DNA from: UBA9630 sp043725085
Lineage (GTDB): Bacteria; Patescibacteriota; Minisyncoccia; Moranbacterales; UBA2206
Assembly (NCBI GenBank): GCA_043725085.1
Contig: JAYSLY010000015.1
Span: 1-28,809, forward strand
Reading direction: 5' to 3'
Length of the DNA: 28,809 nt
Shown here: positions 1 through 4,937 of the stretch, one piece after another
Numbering within the stretch: position 1 is the stretch's first letter
Layout of the letters: each line of letters begins with the position of its first letter
The notes under the pieces: model-generated
What the model saw: only the letters and a program-made list of their open reading frames with translations
Database searches by the model: none
Told to the model about the DNA's origin: nothing
Translations under genes and position numbers: made by a program

Positions 1-60
1 AAAAATTCTTTTACTCATATGTTTTTTGTTAATTATACCTAAAACTTAGACACAAAAAAA

Positions 61-85
61 GCAGACACTTTCGTGTCTACTTTTT
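61..85. terminator. Bidirectional intrinsic terminator
   Basis: The hairpin AGACAC-TTTC-GTGTCT (63-78) has five T's on its right on the plus strand and a run of A's (54-60) on its left, so it can act in both directions. On the minus strand it is the last terminator seen after the gene ending at 324. Apart from this hairpin and the one at 287-314, I see no gene or other structure in 1-323. Confidence 0.65.
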
Positions 86-286
86 GGGGTACAGATCAAT
101 CAAGGGAAGTTTTTTTAAACTTCCAATATGCTACCGATAAAATCTTTCTTATCCGGATCGTAAATCGTTCGCAAAAAATCAAAAATTATTAACTTTTCTT
201 CCATATTTTTATATAACCAGCCGTTTAAAAACCAAACCCATCCTTATTTTTTTTATACTCTTTAAATTTATAATTTTATAGATTTA

Positions 287-314
287 GCAACGCGAGTGAG
301 ATTACTCGCGTTGC
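287..314 (-). terminator. 11-bp hairpin just after the 100-residue gene
   Basis: GCAACGCGAGT (287-297) and ACTCGCGTTGC (304-314) form a perfect 11-bp stem with a 6-nt loop. It starts 9 nt after the stop codon of the minus-strand gene at 324-626. The sequence after it on the minus strand is AT-rich but lacks a clean U-run, so it may end transcripts or protect the 3' end rather than be a canonical terminator. Confidence 0.45.
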
Positions 315-323
315 CGCAGAAAG

Positions 324-626
324 TTAGCTTGTCAGCCAAAATCTTTTTTCGACCATATTCACCACAATCTCCATTTCCTCACCTTCGATATCTCCTGCAT
401 CAAGACTCAAAAGCTGAGGGAAAAACATTGAACTCAATCGCGTCGAGACAATGACACAGTTTTTTTGCTCCTTGCCAAGAAAAACTGGATTGGTTTCTCC
501 GACAAGATGCAGATAAAACCCGTAACGAATATACAGTGCGAACTGCTTCTTGCCACGGATTTTTTTGCCGATTTTTTTTGCCCCGATTTCTTTTCCAACC
601 GTCCCGGCTTGTGATTCTCTGAACAT
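324..626 (-). CDS. Hypothetical 100-residue protein behind leader unit 1
   Basis: I do not recognise this protein. It has 100 residues, a lysine/glycine-rich basic N-terminal third (about residues 10-28), and a mixed hydrophobic and acidic C-terminal half with no evident transmembrane segment, signal peptide or metal motif. The start is well supported: AAAGGGAGGA lies just before the ATG, a strong Shine-Dalgarno sequence that most genes in this window lack. A structured leader with its own promoter and terminator hairpin lies 130-330 nt upstream (754-954), so expression is probably controlled at transcript elongation. The gene is followed directly by a hairpin at 287-314. It could be a regulatory or stress-related small protein; nothing in the sequence settles this. 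Confidence 0.6.
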   Translation of the reverse strand: MFRESQAGTVGKEIGAKKIGKKIRGKKQFALYIRYGFYLHLVGETNPVFLGKEQKNCVIVSTRLSSMFFPQLLSLDAGDIEGEEMEIVVNMVEKRFWLTS

Positions 627-753
627 AAACTTTCCTCCCTTTAATATTTTTGTTTTATTTGTTTTAATAATTGAATAAAAGTTCTAGCTAAAAAGATGCT
701 ATAAAAACTCCTATTCTAACCATCAAAATTCTCAAAAAACAGTTTTAAAGAAC

Positions 754-780
754 AAAAAAACCGGTCTCGCGTGAGATCGG
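754..780 (-). terminator. Terminator hairpin of leader unit 1
   Basis: On the minus strand CCGATCTC-ACGC-GAGACCGG is followed by seven T's (plus-strand A's at 754-760). The stem has one mismatch. Its 5' arm (773-780) overlaps the sequence 775-790, which can instead pair with 832-847, so the terminator and the longer upstream stem exclude each other. It lies 128 nt before the start codon of the 100-residue gene, where it would act as an attenuator. Confidence 0.65.
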
Positions 781-847
781 CTTTGACTTGACTATAATGA
801 GTAACTAGGCTTATGCGTTATTCATTTTAAGCAAACCAAAACCGATC
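775..847 (-). promoter_or_regulatory. Candidate antiterminator stem, unit 1
   Basis: The segments 775-790 and 832-847 can form a continuous 16-bp stem on the minus-strand RNA with three G-U pairs. The upstream arm lies inside the small reading frame 811-909, over its GFGL codons. The downstream arm shares bases with the terminator at 754-780. A smaller hairpin (TCTGG/CCAGA, 846-860) lies next to it. The equivalent stem in unit 2 (1726-1739 with 1777-1790) has different bases but the same pairing. Confidence 0.55.
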
Positions 848-909
848 TGGCTAAACCAGAAGCTAAAAAAATAGAAACTATACAAATTTTGGTTGGTTTG
901 ATTATTCAT
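811..909 (-). CDS. Putative leader peptide, aromatic-rich, 32 residues
   Basis: A 32-codon frame starts ATG AAT AAT about 17 nt after the -10 box of the promoter at 927-954 and ends TAA at 811. It has a polar Asn/Gln N-terminus, then an aromatic run (residues 10-19, YSFYFFSFWF) and the motif GFGLLKM near the end. A frame of similar layout, also with GFGL-x-KM, sits at the same place in unit 2. There is no Shine-Dalgarno sequence and the 5' leader would be only about 10 nt. It could be a regulatory peptide that controls the downstream terminator, a small membrane peptide, or a frame that is open only because of RNA constraints. Confidence 0.45.
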   Translation of the reverse strand: MNNQTNQNLYSFYFFSFWFSQIGFGLLKMNNA

Positions 910-926
910 AACTTTACTACTAAATC

Positions 927-954
927 ATATTAGCATCTTTTAAAATTCTGTCAA
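927..954 (-). promoter_or_regulatory. Sigma70-type promoter with extended -10, unit 1
   Basis: On the minus strand TTGACA (949-954) is followed by a 16-nt spacer and TAATAT (927-932), preceded by TGC as an extended -10. It drives the leader at 754-909 and then the gene at 324-626. Confidence 0.65.
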
Positions 955-985
955 TATGCAAAAATTTCACTTGATTTTTTGGTTT

Positions 986-1016
986 GGGAGAGTAGATAAT
1001 ATTTATCTACTCTCCC
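986..1016. repeat. 13-14 bp perfect hairpin after the small-gene operon
   Basis: GGGAGAGTAGATA (986-998) and its complement (1004-1016) form a stem with a 3-5 nt loop, 19 nt after the stop codon of the 49-residue gene and 32 nt before the unit 1 promoter. It lacks a U-run on either strand. It probably separates the two transcription units, as a 3'-end stabiliser or a weak terminator. Confidence 0.5.
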
Positions 1017-1034
1017 GCGAAAACCCAAAGCTAT

Positions 1035-1184
1035 TTAGCCACGACTTCCGATAAAATTCATCCCGACATCTTCCGGATCATACACCCATTGCCCAGCATC
1101 CCCTCTTTCTTGGCAGCTGAGAGCTGCAGAGGGCGCCCGATTTTCCACCACCAACTCCTTCGTTTTTGAGCTATTTTCCTCCAC
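1035..1184 (-). CDS. Hypothetical 49-residue microprotein
   Basis: This is the third gene of a tight minus-strand trio. I chose the GTG at 1184 because AAGGAGGTGATACTAGTG gives a complete match to the 16S anti-Shine-Dalgarno at ideal spacing; a longer frame reaching back to 1238 would put this signal inside the coding region. The product is mostly hydrophilic, with a Lys/Glu-rich N-terminus, a single Cys and a C-terminal half ending GMNFIGSRG. It overlaps the end of the preceding gene by 14 nt, which suggests translational coupling. I do not recognise the family; a peptide precursor is possible, but no maturation gene is nearby. Confidence 0.6.
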   Translation of the reverse strand: MEENSSKTKELVVENRAPSAALSCQERGDAGQWVYDPEDVGMNFIGSRG

Positions 1185-1344
1185 TAGTATCACCTCCTTC
1201 TGTTTGATGATTTTTAGAGAACGGAAAGGGGAAAGCAATGGTTTTTGCTTTTCCCTTCCGTTTTTTCGGCATCAGTCCGGTGAGAACCTTCCAACCATTA
1301 GCCCGATCAGCCTTTGGTTTTTGCCGAATTTTTACTTTATGCAC
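1171..1344 (-). CDS. Hypothetical 57-residue basic protein
   Basis: This is the middle gene of the trio. The GTG at 1344 is preferred because GGAGG lies 9 nt upstream, inside the end of the previous gene, and because the start then overlaps that gene's stop by 8 nt. The product is strongly basic (many Lys/Arg; about residues 1-40) with a polar Gly/Thr-rich tail whose codons also supply the Shine-Dalgarno sequence of the next gene. No family was recognised. The basic composition would suit nucleic-acid binding, but that is only inference. Earlier in-frame starts exist (near 1374), without a ribosome binding site. Confidence 0.55.
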   Translation of the reverse strand: MHKVKIRQKPKADRANGWKVLTGLMPKKRKGKAKTIAFPFPFSKNHQTEGGDTSGGK

Positions 1345-1597
1345 GCTTTTGTGCCTCCATTTCTTCACACTCAAATTTCATTGCTTCTTTGAGCGAATGG
1401 TCGCTCCTTCGCGCCATTGAAAAAAGTGCGTGAAAAAATGTTGCATCCAACTTTTCAATCGGACCAAGGGGCATCACCATTTTCTCCCCCGTAAGATTGT
1501 TTTGGGCAATCATCCCCACATTTCCCTTCCGATTGATAAAACGGATTTCGCTGTGACCGTTGGCCTTAACACTGGCCGTAAAATTTGGATAAGTCAT
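1337..1597 (-). CDS. Hypothetical 86-residue protein behind leader unit 2
   Basis: First gene of the trio. AAAGGAGGAAGAGAAG precedes the ATG, a strong Shine-Dalgarno sequence. The N-terminal half (about residues 5-45) reads like a small beta-rich domain with alternating hydrophobic residues; the C-terminal half is helical and ends in charged residues. I do not recognise the family. The stop codon overlaps the start of the next gene, so the three are translated together. Upstream lie a 16-bp hairpin in the untranslated region (1632-1691), a terminator (1705-1729), a small leader frame (1756-1866) and a promoter (1873-1901), the same arrangement as before the gene at 324-626. Confidence 0.6.
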   Translation of the reverse strand: MTYPNFTASVKANGHSEIRFINRKGNVGMIAQNNLTGEKMVMPLGPIEKLDATFFHALFSMARRSDHSLKEAMKFECEEMEAQKRA

Positions 1598-1631
1598 CTT
1601 CTCTTCCTCCTTTCAATGTTTTTCAAACTTT

Positions 1632-1691
1632 ATCAATTCCTATCATTTCAATCATCCTAAAAATAGAAAAACTAGAATGATAGGAATTGAT
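1632..1691 (-). promoter_or_regulatory. 16-bp hairpin in the 5' untranslated region
   Basis: ATCAATTCCTATCATT (1632-1647) and its exact complement (1676-1691) bracket a 28-nt loop. It lies between the unit 2 terminator and the ribosome binding site of the 86-residue gene. It has no U-run and does not cover the ribosome binding site, so an RNA-stability or protein-binding role is as likely as control of translation. Confidence 0.5.
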
Positions 1692-1704
1692 TTTTCAAAG
1701 AACT

Positions 1705-1729
1705 AAAAAACCGGCTCTTGCGAGACCGG
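1705..1729 (-). terminator. Terminator hairpin of leader unit 2
   Basis: On the minus strand CCGG-T-CTC-GCAA-GAG-CCGG is followed by six T's (plus-strand A's at 1705-1710). It has a GCAA tetraloop and one bulged base. The 5' arm CCGG (1726-1729) is also the end of a 14-bp stem with 1777-1790, so the two structures compete as in unit 1. It lies 108 nt before the start of the 86-residue gene. Confidence 0.65.
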
Positions 1730-1790
1730 TCTTGGTTTAGTAAAAATGTTTTTTCTTACCCCCTGCACATTTTCCTTAAACCAAAACCGG
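1726..1790 (-). promoter_or_regulatory. Candidate antiterminator stem, unit 2
   Basis: Positions 1726-1739 and 1777-1790 form 14 contiguous pairs with one G-U. The upstream arm covers the AGFGL codons of the leader frame at 1756-1866, and the downstream arm shares four bases with the terminator. A 6-bp hairpin with a 4-nt loop (1792-1797 with 1802-1807) sits where unit 1 has a different 5-bp hairpin. Confidence 0.55.
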
Positions 1791-1866
1791 CCTTGATAAT
1801 AATCAAGACGCTAATGACAAACAATGCATAGTTCTTCTGGGTTGTTTTGGTTATAAACTTATTCAT
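1756..1866 (-). CDS. Putative leader peptide, branched-chain-rich, 36 residues
   Basis: A 36-codon frame starts ATG AAT AAG only 6 nt after the -10 box, so the mRNA would be leaderless. It has a Lys/Thr-rich N-terminus, then a hydrophobic run of Ile, Val and Leu (about residues 14-24, ALFVISVLIII) and KAGFGLRKM before the stop. The layout and the GFGL-x-KM motif match the unit 1 frame. It may be a regulatory leader peptide whose translation decides between the stem at 1726-1790 and the terminator, or a small membrane peptide. No start signal other than the ATG supports it. Confidence 0.45.
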   Translation of the reverse strand: MNKFITKTTQKNYALFVISVLIIIKAGFGLRKMCRG

Positions 1867-1872
1867 AAGAGT

Positions 1873-1901
1873 AATCTAGCAAATAGACAAAATCTTGTCA
1901 A
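1873..1901 (-). promoter_or_regulatory. Sigma70-type promoter with extended -10, unit 2
   Basis: On the minus strand TTGACA (1896-1901), a 17-nt spacer and TAGATT (1873-1878) preceded by TGC. The -35 box overlaps the stop codon of the citramalate-synthase-like fragment at 1898-1972. Confidence 0.7.
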
Positions 1902-1972
1902 GTTTTTATTTTTTCGCCTTGTGTGCCATCTCGGAGAGTTGTGTCATAGGATAAAAAGTGGAAAAAGATCAC
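1898..1972 (-). pseudogene. Fragment of a citramalate/2-isopropylmalate synthase-like gene
   Basis: In this frame the minus strand reads FLSYDTTLRDGTQGEKIKT then TGA. DTTLRDGTQGE is the N-terminal active-site signature of the HMG-CoA-lyase-like aldolases, closest as I recall to bacterial-type (R)-citramalate synthase, whose N-terminus has this motif a few residues from the start. The similarity stops after GE and the frame ends four codons later, so about 500 further residues are missing. A GTG at 1972 could be the original start. It lies 83 nt after the specificity-subunit gene and runs into the promoter of leader unit 2. The most likely reading is a remnant left by a deletion or insertion. 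The family call rests on 11 residues. Confidence 0.5.
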
Positions 1973-2054
1973 TTCACTCTTTTCTCTCTCACCACATCCC
2001 AAGTAATTTTCCCAATACTCAAAATGACAAACAACCCGCCGAGCCAGATAAAAA

Positions 2055-3416
2055 TTATTTTTCAATCTCTTCTTCCACTTTTCTTTTTGCTTCTTCCAAA
2101 AGTTCCTCACTTTCTTTTCTCAGCTTGTGGCTTTCTTGGATTTTTTCCGCAATTTGTTTTTGGATTTGTGGTTTAATGAGGGGAATTTTAATTGATTCTA
2201 ATTCTGTTTTTGAAATAGCTGTCAAAATTGTTCCCTTTGATCCTCTTTGTAAAAGTTCTTGAATGACAAGAGATTTAAATAAGATAAGCAAAGTTTCAGA
2301 ATTTATTTTTTCAGAATTCAAAACAAAAAATCCAGTTGAACAAATTGAATTATCAAATTCTTTTTCTACTAATGCACAAGACGACAAAGAACCTTCAATA
2401 GATGAAATAATCAAATCGTTAGTATTTATTTTTCTTCTTGCTCTACTTGGTAAATTCTTTCCAAATTCTTCTTGATAATCTTGAACATAGCCCTGACTTG
2501 AAATGTTAGAAAGTGCCAAATATTTATATTTTTGGTCGTCTTTTGGAGTGTAATTCTTGTCTTTGAAATTTATTGCATTTTTCACAAAATCCCATCCGCA
2601 TTCATACTTCTCAATCTTCTCAATAATCTCCGCGTACTTCGGCTGAAAATATTCGCTGTCGTATCTATGAGCTTCGCTTACTTCATTTTTGGTAGCAGTA
2701 AACCAAAGCGAGTGTTTGACTTGATAATCCAAAAGTCCAAGTTCTGCCAAGAGCAATTTTTCAGCTTTACGGTAAAGTTGTTTTGATTGGGTTTGTTTTT
2801 GATTAGCAGATCGAACAATTTCTTCGATTTGGAGTTGAAAAGATTGAGGAAGGATTGGAAATTTAAGTTTTTTAATCGTTTGAATTGGTATTTGACTTTG
2901 AACAGATCCTGACGAATATGCTTTTATCTGACTCTTAAAATAAGTAGATAATAAAAAAGTGAAAAATAAACTTGGATTGATATTTTTTAGCCTAAAAATC
3001 ACCATCCCTGAATTTATTCTTATATTTTGATACTCAATAAACTCATTATAAATACCAACGTTGCCTATTGTTCCTCTTGTGGTAAAAACTATGTCATTTC
3101 TTTTTAGTTTTCCACCTCCCAGGATCTCATCTTTTTGTTTACTTATAAATTGACCATTTTCTAAATTAAAACCACCGCTTAAAACATTTGATGTATTTAA
3201 AAAGAAGCAGTATCCAGTTGAAGAAAAATCATCACCGTTAGGATAATTTTTACCTCTATCTCCATCAATTATCTCAATATAATTCTTATCTGAAAAATCA
3301 GTTGAACTTTTTAAACTATATCTATTCTTTAAAAAATTTAAAACAACAAAACACTCCGCGTCGTATCTGCGAGCTTCAAGGACATCTGCATATTTTATGT
3401 AGCTTATTTGGGACAT
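2055..3416 (-). CDS. hsdS: Restriction-modification DNA specificity subunit (S)
   Basis: 453 residues with the two-half layout of HsdS: target recognition domain 1 (about residues 20-190), a helical conserved region (about 195-225), target recognition domain 2 (about 245-405) and a second helical region rich in Glu/Lys (about 410-453). Each half starts with a similar A/S-x-R-Y-D motif (EARRYDAE near residue 15, EAHRYDSE near 248), a typical sign of HsdS internal duplication. The protein should choose the DNA site for the nuclease-methyltransferase at 4938-6995. It is the last gene of the cassette, starting 3 nt after the ATPase stop. The full length and both domains suggest it is intact. Confidence 0.88.
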   Translation of the reverse strand: MSQISYIKYADVLEARRYDAECFVVLNFLKNRYSLKSSTDFSDKNYIEIIDGDRGKNYPNGDDFSSTGYCFFLNTSNVLSGGFNLENGQFISKQKDEILGGGKLKRNDIVFTTRGTIGNVGIYNEFIEYQNIRINSGMVIFRLKNINPSLFFTFLLSTYFKSQIKAYSSGSVQSQIPIQTIKKLKFPILPQSFQLQIEEIVRSANQKQTQSKQLYRKAEKLLLAELGLLDYQVKHSLWFTATKNEVSEAHRYDSEYFQPKYAEIIEKIEKYECGWDFVKNAINFKDKNYTPKDDQKYKYLALSNISSQGYVQDYQEEFGKNLPSRARRKINTNDLIISSIEGSLSSCALVEKEFDNSICSTGFFVLNSEKINSETLLILFKSLVIQELLQRGSKGTILTAISKTELESIKIPLIKPQIQKQIAEKIQESHKLRKESEELLEEAKRKVEEEIEK

Positions 3417-3419
3417 AAA

Positions 3420-4931
3420 CTAATTTTTATTATCTTTACCTTTTTTGATTTTTTCTTTTAAATCAATTAATTTTTTTATTGATTCTTCTAAATTTTTTCT
3501 TCCAAATCTTACATTTTCATCATTCTCTGGATGATGTATTTGGTGTCTTATGTATGTTGCAAGAGTGCAATCATATGTTTCACCAGAATTACCATTTTTT
3601 ACTTCGGTATATTTTTTATTTTGAGTAAATCCATTCTTACTTAAATAAATATCAAAATCTGCCGGTTTCCATATTTGTTTTTCATCCTGAATCCATCCGT
3701 AAAGCTCATTATGTAGGTCATTTGTGTAAATTTCAAAAACATTGTAAATCAAAGAGGAGTAAGATGCGTCATCTCCCATATTTCCAATAATAGTTTTTTT
3801 ATTATTTTCTTTTTCAACTCTATAACACCTCTTTAAATTAATTTCATCTATCATAAAAATAGAATGGGTAGCAAAGAATATTATATTATTTTTTAAAGAC
3901 TCAGAAGTGATTTTTATTAATTCATCCCTTAATGATTCGGTTGCTTTGGGGTGTAGATGTTGTTCTGGCTCATCAATCAATAGCAGGGAATTCGAAAGAT
4001 CCCCAGTTGAATTCTGAGCTGATGTTGTTAATAAAAAGGATATAAATTGGCGAAAACCATCACTTCTTTGACTCGTTTCTTTGTTTTCAAATTCCACACC
4101 ATCATCTTCTACAAGAAAATTCAAAATATTATTATGTATATCGAATTTTATTTTTATTTTATGCTCTCTCCAAACATTATTAATGTGTTCGGTGATTTTT
4201 TTATCTAGCTTATCGACGATATCCTTTCTTTCTCTACTGTTTGCTGTAACTATTATTGAATTAATAGTCTGTTTTATTTCCTCGTCCCTAATTCCAATAA
4301 TATTAAAACAATTTTTCAAAGGAATTGATGATAAAAAATTATTTGAAAAAACGCTAAGATCAACGGGTTCATTCAATAAATACTCCTTGGTACTTTTCCA
4401 AAATAAAACATTATGAGATTTTTCATAAAAAAAGTTTTTTAAATTACTATCGTAAATTTCTGTTAAATTAACTTCTTGCTCTTCTTTTGTCTCAATGCCT
4501 TCTTCGGTTTTAGAGCTTTTATTAAAAACAACGATTTCATTTTCTAAAGCTATTTTTTCAACAATGGCACCAGCGGTTCCTTTGTTAAATACTCTTGTTA
4601 TTGAAACACTACTAAAGTTAAACTTTTTTAGAACATCATTATCTACACCTTTTTCTTTCAGTGCAATATCAAAATCTTTTTTATCTTGTGGCGATAAATT
4701 ATATTCAAAAATAATTTCTATTGTATTATTCTTATTAGTAAAATTAAAAAATTTATCTTCAATTATTTTATTATCTTGTTTATAAAAGCTTACTGCTTCC
4801 AAAAAACTACTTTTGCCAGCCTCATTAACGCCAATTAAGGTATACGTTTGATCATTTAATTTAGAATCAAGCAAAAAAGCTATTTCTTCGATACTTTTGT
4901 AATTTTTAACTGTGATTTTAGATAATTTCAT
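3420..4931 (-). CDS. AAA/ABC-type ATPase with HEPN-like C-terminal motif
   Basis: 503 residues. The N-terminus (KITVKNYKSIEEI) and Walker A GVNEAGKSS (34-42), an ABC-like signature region (RSDGFRQF, about 289-296), Walker B LLLIDEPEQHLHP (316-328) and the ATHS switch (354-357) place it with the SMC/RecF-like ATPases of the AAA_15/AAA_21/OLD group. I see no TOPRIM domain. The C-terminal 100 residues are mainly helical and contain R-x4-H (R462 to H467, followed by PEN), which resembles the catalytic motif of HEPN ribonucleases. It lies between the modification and specificity genes with gaps of 6 and 3 nt, so it is part of the cassette. An anti-phage role, perhaps as a guard like PrrC, is inference. 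It is more AT-rich than the housekeeping genes here. Confidence 0.75.
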   Translation of the reverse strand: MKLSKITVKNYKSIEEIAFLLDSKLNDQTYTLIGVNEAGKSSFLEAVSFYKQDNKIIEDKFFNFTNKNNTIEIIFEYNLSPQDKKDFDIALKEKGVDNDVLKKFNFSSVSITRVFNKGTAGAIVEKIALENEIVVFNKSSKTEEGIETKEEQEVNLTEIYDSNLKNFFYEKSHNVLFWKSTKEYLLNEPVDLSVFSNNFLSSIPLKNCFNIIGIRDEEIKQTINSIIVTANSRERKDIVDKLDKKITEHINNVWREHKIKIKFDIHNNILNFLVEDDGVEFENKETSQRSDGFRQFISFLLTTSAQNSTGDLSNSLLLIDEPEQHLHPKATESLRDELIKITSESLKNNIIFFATHSIFMIDEINLKRCYRVEKENNKKTIIGNMGDDASYSSLIYNVFEIYTNDLHNELYGWIQDEKQIWKPADFDIYLSKNGFTQNKKYTEVKNGNSGETYDCTLATYIRHQIHHPENDENVRFGRKNLEESIKKLIDLKEKIKKGKDNKN

Positions 4932-4937
4932 ATAATT

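Noticed and set aside
754..1901. T-box or another known riboswitch as the explanation of the leader units
   Set aside because: I find no T-box AGGGTGGNACCGCG motif or other conserved core that I recognise in either unit.
1930..2050. A third frame here reads FIWLGGLFVILSIGKITWD and, after a TGA, a tail that looks like a protein end, which hinted at UGA read as an amino acid
   Set aside because: It has no ATG start and would need recoding of UGA; nothing else in the window calls for a changed genetic code.
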